Shown: in pieces, positions 23,493 through 32,224 of the stretch
How positions within the stretch are numbered: the stretch's first letter is position 1
Layout: each line of letters begins with the position of its first letter
Source of the DNA: a virus
DNA length: 40,908 nt
Reading direction: 5' to 3' (one strand)
IMG/VR virus record: IMGVR_UViG_3300030202_003533
Coordinates: 1-40,908 of that record
Translations under genes and position numbers: made by a program
The notes under the pieces: model-generated
Database searches by the model: none
What the model was told of the DNA's origin: nothing
The model's input: only the letters and a program-made list of their open reading frames with translations

Positions 23493-24965
23493 ATGGCAGC
23501 GACTAAATCACAAATTTTAAGTGCATTGATTGGCACCCGACGAGGAAGCCGAGAAGAGAGTAATCTTTTAAGAGATCTCCGATCGGTCGACCCCGAAGCA
23601 CATAGAAATTATGTTGCAAAATTAAAACCTAATACAACTGGTCAAGGAAAAGGCTTAGGCGACACCGCCAAAGGGGCAACCGCACTAAAAAATGTAGGCA
23701 AAGAACTTGTTGATGTCATGGGTAAGCTTAAAGGTGGTCTCAACGATGTTGAACAAGCAGCAGTAGATATATTTACATCCGACAAACCATTCTCCCAAGG
23801 AATTAGAAGTGTTGGCGGGCTATTAAAAACGAATGTTGATTTAATTGAAGGTTATAGGATTCAATTAAATAAATTAAATGTTGGCGAAAGCAGAGCATAC
23901 ATCTTATCATTGAGACAACAGCAAAACACTTTATCTTCCTATAATATTGAATTTAAAAACTTAGTTGGTGCAACACAGAACATTAGAGAGGGTTTAAATG
24001 AACTAACATTTAGCACCTTTAAAGATAACCAAGAGGCTTTAACAAAACTGATTGTGGTCAACCAGAAATTTGGAGTGAGCCAATTCGAAAGTATTGATCT
24101 ATTAAACAACTTAAATAAAGGATTCAATTTAAGTGGTCAGGGTGCAGATAAGTTTTCTAGAACTTTATTAACTTTTGCTAGACAGACCGGACAGCCATTC
24201 AACAAGGTTTTTCAAGACTTTAACAGTTCAATTGACAAGTTCTTTGTTACTCTGGACTCTAGTAAAGCTTTAAAAAGATTCAGTGTATTTCAACAGGCAG
24301 CTAGAACACTTGGTACTAGTGTCGGTGGGCTCCTTGGAGTTGTTGATAAATTCGACACTATTGAAGGCGGTTTTGAACTTGGTGGACAGATTAACATGCT
24401 GCTTTCAAATTTGGGCGGCAGCTTTGATGCCCAACAAGCAATATTAATGTCTAGACCAGAAAGACTACGATATCTAGCTGAATCGATCGCTGGTGTCGGC
24501 GGTAGAATTAAAGGCATGAGCGAATTAGGGCAAAGAGCCTTAATTAGACAATTGTCGTCTACAACTGGCTTTGATGTTGCAACAATCAGAGGGTTTATTG
24601 ACAAGGGCATGGGACCAGAGTTAGACAGACTGCTTGAGAAGTCGGATCAAATGACCGCTATGACTGCAAAAGATCAAAAACAGCTAGCAGACGAAAATAC
24701 AACAAGGGAAGAGAGAAGGCAGATAACAAACGATAAGCTTATTAATAAACAAACAGTTGCAACAGAAAAGCTTGTAAGTAATCTAGAAGCATTGAATCAA
24801 ACTTTCCAACAACAAGGGTTAGATAAAATCGCCGGATTTATGGATACTATCCAGAAAAATCTTGAAATTCAGCAAAAAGCTCTAATTGATCAAATCCGCA
24901 GGGGTGTTAGTGTCAAAGTCACAGGTGTTAACAGTCGCAAAGCAGATCTGCCACCAGGGAGTTAA
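23493..24965 (+). CDS. gp29: tail tape measure / hub protein (gp29-like)
   Basis: 490 residues (T4 gp29 is 590). It is largely helical, with regularly spaced hydrophobics and many Gln/Lys/Leu. The segments YRIQLNKLNVGESRAYILSL and LTKLIVVNQKFGVSQFESID lead to a central region (RTLLTFARQTGQPFNKVFQD) and a Gly-rich part (LGTSVGGLLGVVDKF, GGFELGGQINMLLSNLGGSF). The C-terminal coiled coil is LVSNLEALNQTFQQQGLDKI. Its place after the gp26/gp51 pair and its helical composition fit a tape measure that sets tail length. There is no strong TM segment. The role is well supported by order, less so by sequence alone. Confidence 0.75.
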   Translation: MAATKSQILSALIGTRRGSREESNLLRDLRSVDPEAHRNYVAKLKPNTTGQGKGLGDTAKGATALKNVGKELVDVMGKLKGGLNDVEQAAVDIFTSDKPFSQGIRSVGGLLKTNVDLIEGYRIQLNKLNVGESRAYILSLRQQQNTLSSYNIEFKNLVGATQNIREGLNELTFSTFKDNQEALTKLIVVNQKFGVSQFESIDLLNNLNKGFNLSGQGADKFSRTLLTFARQTGQPFNKVFQDFNSSIDKFFVTLDSSKALKRFSVFQQAARTLGTSVGGLLGVVDKFDTIEGGFELGGQINMLLSNLGGSFDAQQAILMSRPERLRYLAESIAGVGGRIKGMSELGQRALIRQLSSTTGFDVATIRGFIDKGMGPELDRLLEKSDQMTAMTAKDQKQLADENTTREERRQITNDKLINKQTVATEKLVSNLEALNQTFQQQGLDKIAGFMDTIQKNLEIQQKALIDQIRRGVSVKVTGVNSRKADLPPGS

Positions 24966-24977
24966 GGAAAATATATT

Positions 24978-25826
24978 ATGTCACATAAAAAAATATTTGG
25001 AGCAATAAGAAGTCAAGAGAATCAATTCATCTCCCTACAGGAAGATCCAAAGCTTTCTAGTGGTCCTTCAGAAGAAAGAGAATTAAGAACAAAATATCCT
25101 TTTGCTAATGTGTTTTTAGAATTTCCAACAACCGGCGAATCAGCAATATTCCCAGCTTATTTAAAGGGTCTTCAAGATACTTTTTCACCGAGCTTTAGCC
25201 CTATTTCGGTTTTTGGTCGCCAAGATGACATTCCAGTCTATCAGTCAACCAAGAGAGCAATTTCTTTTACATTGGCGATGCCGGCTTACAATGAGCAACA
25301 TGCAATTGACATCTTAAGAGATATTAATACAATTGTAAAAAACTTGTACCCAAGCTATGTTCGAACAGAAACAAATAAAACTAGAATTATTAACTCCCCA
25401 CCACTGGTTAGAATTAAGTTCGCAAACTTAATTTGTGACTATACAAACCCCTCCAGAGGGCTTTTAGGATATATCAACGGCGGTGTTAACATTACTCACG
25501 GAATTGATACTAATGGTATTTTCATAGTAGAGGATGAAGCCGGCGGCAGTGTTTATGCTAAATCTTATGAGTTATCACTTAGTTTTAGTGTGCTCCACGA
25601 AGAGACTCCTGGTTTCGATCCTGAAACTGGTGGTTTCATCGAGTCCGAACAGTTCCCTTATGCCTTGCAAGGTGACACAACTCCTTTTACAGCACAACAA
25701 AGTGATGGACTTTTTGATGCGGCTGGAACTGTAGTAGAACTAGTAACTGATTCTCTTTCTAATGCAAATGCAATTGGCAACAGGGCTAGAAAAATAGGAA
25801 GCTTAATAACAGATTTGGTAAAATAA
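24978..25826 (+). CDS. gp48: baseplate-tail tube junction protein (gp48-like)
   Basis: 282 residues. After a disordered 45-residue lead come FLEFPTTGESAIFPAYLKGL and SPISVFGRQDDIPVYQSTKR, then AISFTLAMPAYNEQHAIDIL. The later part has RIINSPPLVRIKFANLICDY, LLGYINGGVNITHGI and SYELSLSFSVLHEETPGF. The layout (R..SFxFxMxA, then LxxINxxVKxLYPSY, then SPPLVRxxFxN) is that of tube-fold proteins linking baseplate hub to tube. In T4 this is gp48 with gp54. The C-terminal 50 residues are helical. It is followed 1 base later by the gp53-like gene. Confidence 0.68.
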   Translation: MSHKKIFGAIRSQENQFISLQEDPKLSSGPSEERELRTKYPFANVFLEFPTTGESAIFPAYLKGLQDTFSPSFSPISVFGRQDDIPVYQSTKRAISFTLAMPAYNEQHAIDILRDINTIVKNLYPSYVRTETNKTRIINSPPLVRIKFANLICDYTNPSRGLLGYINGGVNITHGIDTNGIFIVEDEAGGSVYAKSYELSLSFSVLHEETPGFDPETGGFIESEQFPYALQGDTTPFTAQQSDGLFDAAGTVVELVTDSLSNANAIGNRARKIGSLITDLVK

Positions 25827-25827
25827 T

Positions 25828-26172
25828 ATGGCTATATCAAGATACAGAAATTCATTACAGTTTATAAATGCCACCGAAGGCTATCGAAAGGCTTTTAAAA
25901 AAAGGTATGGCGAGCTTGGTATTAGGCAATTGCCTGTCACTTTGCTGAAATATCCAAATCAAATCGAGTATAATGATATAGAAACGACTTCTGTTGTTTG
26001 GAAAAGGGGCGATAGGTTTTATAAACTGGCTAGTGAATATTATGGCTCTCCAGAATTGTGGTGGGTTATCGCTTGGTTCAATGGCAAACCAACTGAGCAG
26101 CATGTAAGCTTGGGCGAGATAGTACAGGTACCTCTGTTCTTAGACGAAGCATTAAGTATTTTTGGATTATAA
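25828..26172 (+). CDS. gp53: baseplate wedge protein with LysM-like fold (gp53-like)
   Basis: 114 residues. The C-terminal half reads VWKRGDRFYKLASEYYGSPE then LWWVIAWFNGKPTEQHVSLG and EIVQVPL. This is the LysM-like pattern (GDRxYxLAxxYYGxxxLWWVIAxxN...GxxIxVP) seen in gp53 of T4-like phages and similar tail proteins. The N-terminal half (residues 1-45) is basic, with YRKAFKKRYGELGIRQLP. It is shorter than T4 gp53 (196). It probably locks baseplate wedges or binds near the cell wall. Confidence 0.75.
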   Translation: MAISRYRNSLQFINATEGYRKAFKKRYGELGIRQLPVTLLKYPNQIEYNDIETTSVVWKRGDRFYKLASEYYGSPELWWVIAWFNGKPTEQHVSLGEIVQVPLFLDEALSIFGL

Positions 26173-26173
26173 C

Positions 26174-28924
26174 ATGAGCAATTCTTCTGAGTCTTCACTA
26201 AATTTATTTTTCCCACTATCAAAAGGCGGGCTTAATAAGCAGCAATTTATATCGGACATATTCGCACCTCAAATCAATAGAGGCACAAATTTGGCAAATA
26301 GGTCTGGTATAGCTAAGGTCTTATATGATGAGAAATTCCCTCTTCAATTATGTAGAAATCTGCCAGAAGACGATTATAACATTCTAAAGGTTGTAAGGGA
26401 AAAAGGCAAAGAGCATATTGTCTCTTTCAATCCAAATTTCTATCAAGAATTTGAAGAGGCATATTCTGCAAACAAAGAGACAAACCTTGTAGAGCAGAAC
26501 AAATATAATGAATATGTAAAGTTTATGACTAAAATCGGGACAACAGAACTAGCTGTTTTGCAACCCTTTATCAAGCTTATCTACAGATATAGAAAAAATA
26601 AGGGCGACGACTGGTCAGAATTCGTTGTACCATTCCCTTCTTTTACAACTGAAGAAGAGTTCATGCCAATCTTAAGTTCAAAATTCGCAAGAGGCGATGG
26701 CTGTGGTATTGAATCTGTTACAACACAAAGAGAATTCCCGCAATTTGGTAACTTTTTGCATGTTAAAGCAAACATAAGCTTTTATTTTCAAAATCTAGGC
26801 ATCTTGACAAGAGAGTTAAAATTTCCAAACAGAGAACTACCAACTCCATTTAGTTTCTTAAAAGTAATGGCTCCCTTATCTCAAGAGACAGAACAAATCG
26901 TGTTGGAGTACGGGTATTCACTAAACACTAAATTTACAGACCCTACTATCATTCCACCTGGGATTCAAGAAGAAATTTTAAGAAGAGAAAGAAAAAGATT
27001 TATTTTAAATTACTACAAACATAATTTTGATATTGAACAGAATGGTTCGGTAAGACTCACAGTTGATTACACATCAAAACAGGATTTTGATTTATTAAAA
27101 GAAACCAGTGATATTTCCATTACTGAAAACATTCCAGAGATAAATTCTCTTTCTACTGAGAACCCGCAGATTAAAAAGTTTATTCAGTCTTACACTGAGA
27201 AAAGAAAAAAGAGAAAAGAAATAGAAAAATCGATAAAAGAATCTAGATTGCAGGTAAAGAAAAGAAAAGGTGCAGCTAGAATTAGAGGTCAATCACAACA
27301 GACAAATCAAATATTAAAGTTAGAAAAGAAAGTTAATATAGAAAAAAAGCAATTAAAAACATTAAATACGGAAATTAATAGTCTTAAAGATAAACTATCT
27401 TTGTATGTAAAGCCCAATTTTCTTGATAGCATGATAGCCCATATGGAAGTTTTTAAAATAAACTTTGCTACAAAATCAACAACTTCAGACAATGATAATA
27501 ATAGAAGCTTCTCCATGAAGGCATTTTTGAATTTAGTCGTAAAAGACAGAGTTACTAAAGGGTCGTTAAAAGATATTTCTCTCTATGAGATTCCAACCAG
27601 CTTCTCAGTTTCAGATTTTAAAGATAACATTATTTTAAGTTCGATGGAAGGGGTCAATTCAAAACAAAAAGAAACTTTAATAGATAACCTTGCTGGTTCT
27701 TCTTTCAATGCCCCGAAAGGTCTTAAGACCACCTCTACAGGAGATAAAAAGTTTGGTGATATAGTATTTTTCCCCGTTAGAGCCTTGATTGCAGCCGCAT
27801 ATAGGCAGCTTAATGAAAGCGATAGAAAAACTGCACACTTCACAAGCTTAGGCAATGTCAATGCTAGATCTTTGGGCAAAGAGTATGTTATAAATATTGG
27901 CGATGTTTTGGTGGAGCTAACCTACTTTCAAAAGTGGTTTTACGAACACTACACTAAAAAGGGTAGATTAATTTTTACTTTAGGCGAATTTGTGGAAGAT
28001 GTCGTGAAGAAACTAGTGCCCTCTATTTTAGAGGATAATACAATAGACACCTTTGGTAAAACAAGGATGGGTTCAATACAGAGAACCAACTATCTGACTG
28101 AAATGCAGCCTGGACCACAAACGAGAGGGTTGTTTAGAGATGTTTATCACACAGTAAATAAAGAATCACTTAGACAATTATCAGGCAGGGTAAAAAGGAC
28201 TTCAGAAACTAGAACCAGAACTGATGTAAGAACATTTGTTCATTATTCTCTAGTAAGAAATCCAAGCTCACCAATTGGCAGTGCTTATCTAAAAAGAAAG
28301 GTTGCTGACACTAATTTCAGAGAAGATAACGATATTCAGTTTGGTTGCCCTCACATTAAGATTGGTGCTGATGAAGGCTTGTTGAAAAATATTAGTTTTA
28401 CAGCAAATGATTTTGCCGGCATGAGAGTTGCTCTGTGGGCTGAGAATCTTAGAGACACAGCGACAAACTTATTAAGATATCATTATTCTGCGAATGTTGA
28501 AACCATTGGTAATAATGTATTTTTTAAAGGTGGGTTTTTTGGTATTCCATCTAACCTATTGGGTATTGAAAATGACGATTTCGATCCTGGTATCTCTGGA
28601 TATTATGCGATCCAAAGAGTCAACGATTCAATTAGTTTGGGCAATTATACAACAAATTTGACAGCGACTTGGTTCTGGCACCCAAGGCAGGCTAAGGCTA
28701 AGGGCGGCGAGTCTGTAAAAGATGGACAGAATAGAACTAATGACATTCCACCAACAAGAGTTGGTTTATCACTAACAAACTATTTTGAAGAAATATTAAG
28801 ATTGGATGCCGATACTTTAGCTAAATATGGTATCGGTCCAGGCACATCTATTTCAAGGGCTGATATAGAAGAGGCTAAGGGCACACAAAAAGATGTATTT
28901 AAAGATATTAAGGAGAATTTCTAA
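26174..28924 (+). CDS. large baseplate/hub protein, function inferred
   Basis: 916 residues from ATG 26174; an earlier TTG at 26162 overlaps the previous gene and was not used. No named family is recognised outright. The N-terminal 320 residues are mixed alpha/beta. A strongly charged coiled coil spans about 330-405 (EKRKKRKEIEKSIKESRLQV, KLEKKVNIEKKQLKTLNTEI). The C-terminal domain ends GISGYYAIQRVNDSISLGNY then TTNLTATWFWHPRQ, the type of ending found in hub proteins of contractile tails (YxVxxVxxxIxxGxYxTxL). Size and position among baseplate genes support a hub or arm component. It abuts the next gene with no gap. Confidence 0.72.
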   Translation: MSNSSESSLNLFFPLSKGGLNKQQFISDIFAPQINRGTNLANRSGIAKVLYDEKFPLQLCRNLPEDDYNILKVVREKGKEHIVSFNPNFYQEFEEAYSANKETNLVEQNKYNEYVKFMTKIGTTELAVLQPFIKLIYRYRKNKGDDWSEFVVPFPSFTTEEEFMPILSSKFARGDGCGIESVTTQREFPQFGNFLHVKANISFYFQNLGILTRELKFPNRELPTPFSFLKVMAPLSQETEQIVLEYGYSLNTKFTDPTIIPPGIQEEILRRERKRFILNYYKHNFDIEQNGSVRLTVDYTSKQDFDLLKETSDISITENIPEINSLSTENPQIKKFIQSYTEKRKKRKEIEKSIKESRLQVKKRKGAARIRGQSQQTNQILKLEKKVNIEKKQLKTLNTEINSLKDKLSLYVKPNFLDSMIAHMEVFKINFATKSTTSDNDNNRSFSMKAFLNLVVKDRVTKGSLKDISLYEIPTSFSVSDFKDNIILSSMEGVNSKQKETLIDNLAGSSFNAPKGLKTTSTGDKKFGDIVFFPVRALIAAAYRQLNESDRKTAHFTSLGNVNARSLGKEYVINIGDVLVELTYFQKWFYEHYTKKGRLIFTLGEFVEDVVKKLVPSILEDNTIDTFGKTRMGSIQRTNYLTEMQPGPQTRGLFRDVYHTVNKESLRQLSGRVKRTSETRTRTDVRTFVHYSLVRNPSSPIGSAYLKRKVADTNFREDNDIQFGCPHIKIGADEGLLKNISFTANDFAGMRVALWAENLRDTATNLLRYHYSANVETIGNNVFFKGGFFGIPSNLLGIENDDFDPGISGYYAIQRVNDSISLGNYTTNLTATWFWHPRQAKAKGGESVKDGQNRTNDIPPTRVGLSLTNYFEEILRLDADTLAKYGIGPGTSISRADIEEAKGTQKDVFKDIKENF

Positions 28925-30223
28925 ATGTCTAAGACTCCTTTTGCAAACAAAAATTCTAATACAAAAGAATTGTATAAAAGCAGAGAGATATACGAGGAAT
29001 TTTATCCAACTGATATAGACCAGTTTGACTTGTGGAATAATTTACCTTTATATGGTAGAGTGGATAATGAGGGTACAACAGTTTTCCCGAGGGAATCAAA
29101 GCTCGTTTATATTACCCAGTCCAGCGATAAAAAACAGCTAGCAGTCTTAAACTTTGTTGCAGATGCTTTTCGAAAAATGAGAGAACACTATAAAACAATT
29201 TTTAGATTAAATACTGAGGCAGGTCCAACAAGATTTTTTTCAAGCACTCTAGAACCAACTAGAGCATGGGAAAGCCCTGTAATTGGATATAATGTTTACA
29301 TACAGTCAATATATGATGACTTTTACTCTAATGTTTTAGTAGATTTGGAACAAAGTGATAAAATTAAAAACTTTAAAGATTTCACAAATTTATTATTTGA
29401 GTATATAAGACAAAACGGAAAAGCCTTTACTAGAATGGCATATGGAGAATCTGGGAAATCAACTGTTTTAAACACTGGGTTGGCTATTGAAATATACCCT
29501 GGCGACTATGGGGATGACAAGTTATCCGCCTCTTTTGTCAATGATCCCAACTTCCCAATTTATCAAGAACTATGTAGAAAATACGGATTTAAAATTGATA
29601 GGAATATTCCGTGGAGGATTGTAGCAAATCTTCGGAGCAATAACTTGTCTCCTTTTATAAAAGAGAAGTTACAGAATAACTCCGACAACACGATTAAAAA
29701 TATATTTACAGAATTTTACATTTCATGTGATGGCAACGAATATTTTGAAGAATTTATAACTTACTTAAAAGGATTTTATGCGACTTTTTACCAAGCTAAT
29801 AAACAGTATAAACAAAGTGTGTTCAACTCTGATAAACTTTGTAATGGTATAAGTTACAAATTGGTTAATAGACAAAGCCCAAGTTCAGAAGAGACAACTT
29901 TGCCTTTACTAGAGAAATTAATTCTTTTTTACAAGTTTAGATTGGCAGAATTAAATTTAAAAGCAAGTACAAAAAGACAGTCGTTTCACTTAAAAAATGT
30001 TACTGCGATTGTTAAATCACTAAAAAATGAAGAACTGGCTACAAAAAAAGCTCTTGAATATATTAAATATAATCTAGGTACGGCTGCTTTCCGCGAGGTA
30101 CCACTCTCCCAAAATAACTTGACAAGATCTAACGATGGTGTTATGATGTCTGCACAGGATCAGTTCGATAAAAGAACTGGCGAAAACAGCAGGTATATAA
30201 CAGATGATCTTTCAGGTCCTTGA
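28925..30223 (+). CDS. virion-operon protein of unknown function
   Basis: 432 residues, alpha/beta, with a disordered lead (MSKTPFANKNSNTKELYKSR). A basic, Asn-rich middle includes FKIDRNIPWRIVANLRSNNL. A helical C-terminal half follows, with an end region LTRSNDGVMMSAQDQFDKRT and GENSRYITDDLSGP. No motif I can name. It continues the baseplate block, so a structural role is likely. It is the last late-type gene before the replication block, and its 3' end contains a sigma-70 promoter and overlaps the DNA polymerase start by 20 bases. Confidence 0.75.
   Translation: MSKTPFANKNSNTKELYKSREIYEEFYPTDIDQFDLWNNLPLYGRVDNEGTTVFPRESKLVYITQSSDKKQLAVLNFVADAFRKMREHYKTIFRLNTEAGPTRFFSSTLEPTRAWESPVIGYNVYIQSIYDDFYSNVLVDLEQSDKIKNFKDFTNLLFEYIRQNGKAFTRMAYGESGKSTVLNTGLAIEIYPGDYGDDKLSASFVNDPNFPIYQELCRKYGFKIDRNIPWRIVANLRSNNLSPFIKEKLQNNSDNTIKNIFTEFYISCDGNEYFEEFITYLKGFYATFYQANKQYKQSVFNSDKLCNGISYKLVNRQSPSSEETTLPLLEKLILFYKFRLAELNLKASTKRQSFHLKNVTAIVKSLKNEELATKKALEYIKYNLGTAAFREVPLSQNNLTRSNDGVMMSAQDQFDKRTGENSRYITDDLSGP
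30119..30147 (+). promoter_or_regulatory. sigma-70 promoter for the replication block, inside upstream gene
   Basis: TTGACA at 30119-30124, a 17-base spacer, then TATGAT at 30142-30147. It lies within the 3' end of the 28925 gene and 57 bases before the polymerase ATG. The match is 11 of 12 to consensus. It would let early RNA polymerase start the replication genes apart from the late virion operon. Confidence 0.7.
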
Positions 30224-31394
30224 TAACAAGATTGAGTGTGTTGGCTACTACAGTGCCGGCAAAATTTATAAAGAAGATGTTGGTCACAACTTTACTCAAA
30301 CTTGGGATAGTTCTCCAAACTTTATGTCTAAAGCTGTAGACTATGCTAAACTTTATGCGGGTGTGGATAGTATAGATGATGTGCCACTGCCTGACCACCT
30401 CCACACTGAATGGCGGTCCTCTACAAAACGGATGAAGGCATTTATTAATTCACTGAGAAAAGCAAAAGTTAGTTTAGATGATCACTGTTTTTATGACTTG
30501 GTACCAGATAAGTTCCTAACTGACTTCTATGAAAACAAAACACAGGTTACAGATTTTGTCTTTAAAAACTTTAGTAAGCCAGCCAACTATGATTTTCTTA
30601 AGGATGTTAATTTGCTATTAGCTAAGATCGCTGGTCAAAAACTTATCGTTGATAAGAGCAAGCTAAACCAGCGATTCATGAAGAAAACAGACTTTGTTGC
30701 GGCTCAAAAGTTCTTGAACAGCACTGACAAAATCAGCTATAATATATTTAAAAGCAAGACTGGTCGCCTTTCAACACAGAAAACTAGCTTTCCAGTCTTA
30801 GCTTTTGATAAAAGATTTCGGCAGATTTTGAAGCCACATAATCACTGGTTCTTAGAGCTAGACTTCAATGCGAACGAACTTCGTGTTTTACAAGCTTTAA
30901 ATGGTGTAGAACAGCCGAAAGAGGATATCCACGACTGGAACATCAAGAATATATTTGGAAGCGATACAGAGCGATCTGATGCGAAGAAGAGGGCATTTGC
31001 TTGGCTTTACAATCCAAACTCACAAGATACGGCAATGAGCAAGTTTTATGATAAGGAAAAAATCCTATCAACATATTACAGAGATGGTATCATCACAACA
31101 CCTTTTGATCGCAAGATTGCCAGTGATGACTTCCATGCTCTAAACTACTTGATTCAAAGCACAGCATCTGATGTTTGTTTGAAACAAACCCTCAAACTGG
31201 ATAAGCTTTTAGAGGGCAAGAAAAGCTACATCACAGCAGTGATCCATGATTCAGTTTTGATCGACTACGATGAGGAAGACAAAGATATCTTAAAAGAACT
31301 GGTTTCTACATATGGTAAAACTAGCTTTGGAGATTTTAAAGTTAATATTTCAGTTGGATTAAACTACGGAGAAATGAAAGAACTATGCAGGTAA
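30204..31394 (+). CDS. short family A DNA polymerase
   Basis: 396 residues, polymerase core only. Family A motifs are clear: TGRLS at 186-190; motif A LELDFNANELRVL with Asp220; motif B R257-x3-K261-x3-F265-x3-Y269-N270 (the O-helix pattern, with Asn for the usual Gly); a segment ALNYLIQSTASDV near 312-323; and motif C VIHDS at 346-350, where the usual HDE is HDS. No 3'-5' exonuclease domain (DEDD motifs) is visible in the first 130 residues, and the length is far below E. coli Pol I (928) or T7 (704). T4 itself uses family B gp43. Its neighbours are the tubulin-like gene, gp32 and UvsX, so it is likely the phage replicase or an accessory polymerase. Confidence 0.87.
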   Translation: MIFQVLDNKIECVGYYSAGKIYKEDVGHNFTQTWDSSPNFMSKAVDYAKLYAGVDSIDDVPLPDHLHTEWRSSTKRMKAFINSLRKAKVSLDDHCFYDLVPDKFLTDFYENKTQVTDFVFKNFSKPANYDFLKDVNLLLAKIAGQKLIVDKSKLNQRFMKKTDFVAAQKFLNSTDKISYNIFKSKTGRLSTQKTSFPVLAFDKRFRQILKPHNHWFLELDFNANELRVLQALNGVEQPKEDIHDWNIKNIFGSDTERSDAKKRAFAWLYNPNSQDTAMSKFYDKEKILSTYYRDGIITTPFDRKIASDDFHALNYLIQSTASDVCLKQTLKLDKLLEGKKSYITAVIHDSVLIDYDEEDKDILKELVSTYGKTSFGDFKVNISVGLNYGEMKELCR

Positions 31395-32224
31395 TTGGGA
31401 TTGGTACAGGAGGGTGTCAGGTTGCAACTGATCTGGCACAATATGGTGTTTATGATATCATTAATGTCGACACATCTTTTAAGGTTGAATTAGATGATGT
31501 GATAAACATTGAGCTTGAAAGGCAAGAAACTTTCAAAGAGTATGAGACAGAAACAAAGCTTGACATCCGCAGCGAAATAAAGTATAATAGTGTACATGTG
31601 TTTTTGTTCGGAGGAGGAAAAACCACCGGTTCAGTTCTTAGAATTTTAGAAAAAATTAAAGATAAAAAAATTACGATACACTATATCAAACCAGAAAAAA
31701 ACTTCTTATCGGCTAAACAAAAGTTAAGAGAACGAGCCATATGTGGTATACTACAAGAGATGGCTAGATCTGGAGTGTTCAATAGAATGTATCTTTACGA
31801 CACATCTAAAATCTTAGAAGGACAAGAGGTTGCTTTTCTCAAGAAGAAAGACCATGTTTCAAAAACAATAGCGGGAATGTTTCACACGATTAACTTTACA
31901 AAAAACACTGAAGACTTATTTTCAAATGTTGAGGATCCAATGGAAGTCAATAGAATTGCTACGATTGGTACGGTTAATCCAGAGGATGGAAAGGAGGTAT
32001 TGTATTTTCCTCTTGACAGCATCCGAGAAAAGTGTTACTATTTCGTTATGAGTAAATCAGCACTGGAGACACCCGGTGTTATAGAAAAAATAAATGACCA
32101 AATAAAAGAAGAAAATGAACAATCTTCTTTTAAGATTATAGAGTCAGACTGGTCAGATAATCATGTTTATATGGAAGCATTTACAAATGTTGTCCAGATA
32201 ACCCAAGAAAAAACGGAGGAATAA
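31385..32224 (+). CDS. FtsZ/tubulin-like GTPase-fold protein
   Basis: 279 residues that line up along their length with FtsZ. VIGIGTGGCQVATDL (3-17) matches the first nucleotide loop (VIGVGGGGxNAV), and INVDT (26-30) matches AVNTD. VHVFLFGGGKTTGS (70-83) matches VFxxAGMGGGTGTG. ITIHYIKPE (97-104) matches LTVAVVTKPF. LRERAICGILQEM then MYLYDTSKILE matches the SLIxIPNDKLL region. VSKTIAGMFHTIN with NTEDLF corresponds to helix H7 and the T7 loop, but NxDxxD is not preserved. The C-terminal part CYYFVMSKSALETPGVIEKI resembles the second FtsZ domain. The G-box (GGGKTTG) is altered. It may form filaments that position phage DNA, as PhuZ does in other phages, or have lost GTPase activity. It overlaps the polymerase gene by 10 bases. 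Confidence 0.68.
   Translation: MQVIGIGTGGCQVATDLAQYGVYDIINVDTSFKVELDDVINIELERQETFKEYETETKLDIRSEIKYNSVHVFLFGGGKTTGSVLRILEKIKDKKITIHYIKPEKNFLSAKQKLRERAICGILQEMARSGVFNRMYLYDTSKILEGQEVAFLKKKDHVSKTIAGMFHTINFTKNTEDLFSNVEDPMEVNRIATIGTVNPEDGKEVLYFPLDSIREKCYYFVMSKSALETPGVIEKINDQIKEENEQSSFKIIESDWSDNHVYMEAFTNVVQITQEKTEE
31560..31588 (+). promoter_or_regulatory. perfect sigma-70 consensus promoter inside the tubulin-like gene
   Basis: TTGACA (31560-31565), 17 bases, TATAAT (31583-31588): a full 12 of 12 match. It lies at codons 59-68 of the tubulin-like gene, on the sense strand. A transcript from here would cover the rest of that gene and continue into gp32. Coding constraint does not demand this sequence, so it is probably functional. 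Confidence 0.65.
32013..32041 (+). promoter_or_regulatory. sigma-70-like promoter upstream of gp32
   Basis: TTGACA (32013-32018), 17 bases, TACTAT (32036-32041), in the 3' part of the tubulin-like gene and about 184 bases before the gp32 ATG. It is a good match apart from two -10 positions. With the 31560 site it would give gp32 two internal promoters. Confidence 0.52.

Noticed and set aside
25306-25333. TTGACA-16-TACAAT inside the gp48-like gene
   Set aside because: Good boxes, but it lies 500 bases before the next gene in the middle of a late operon with no other support; kept only as a possible chance match.
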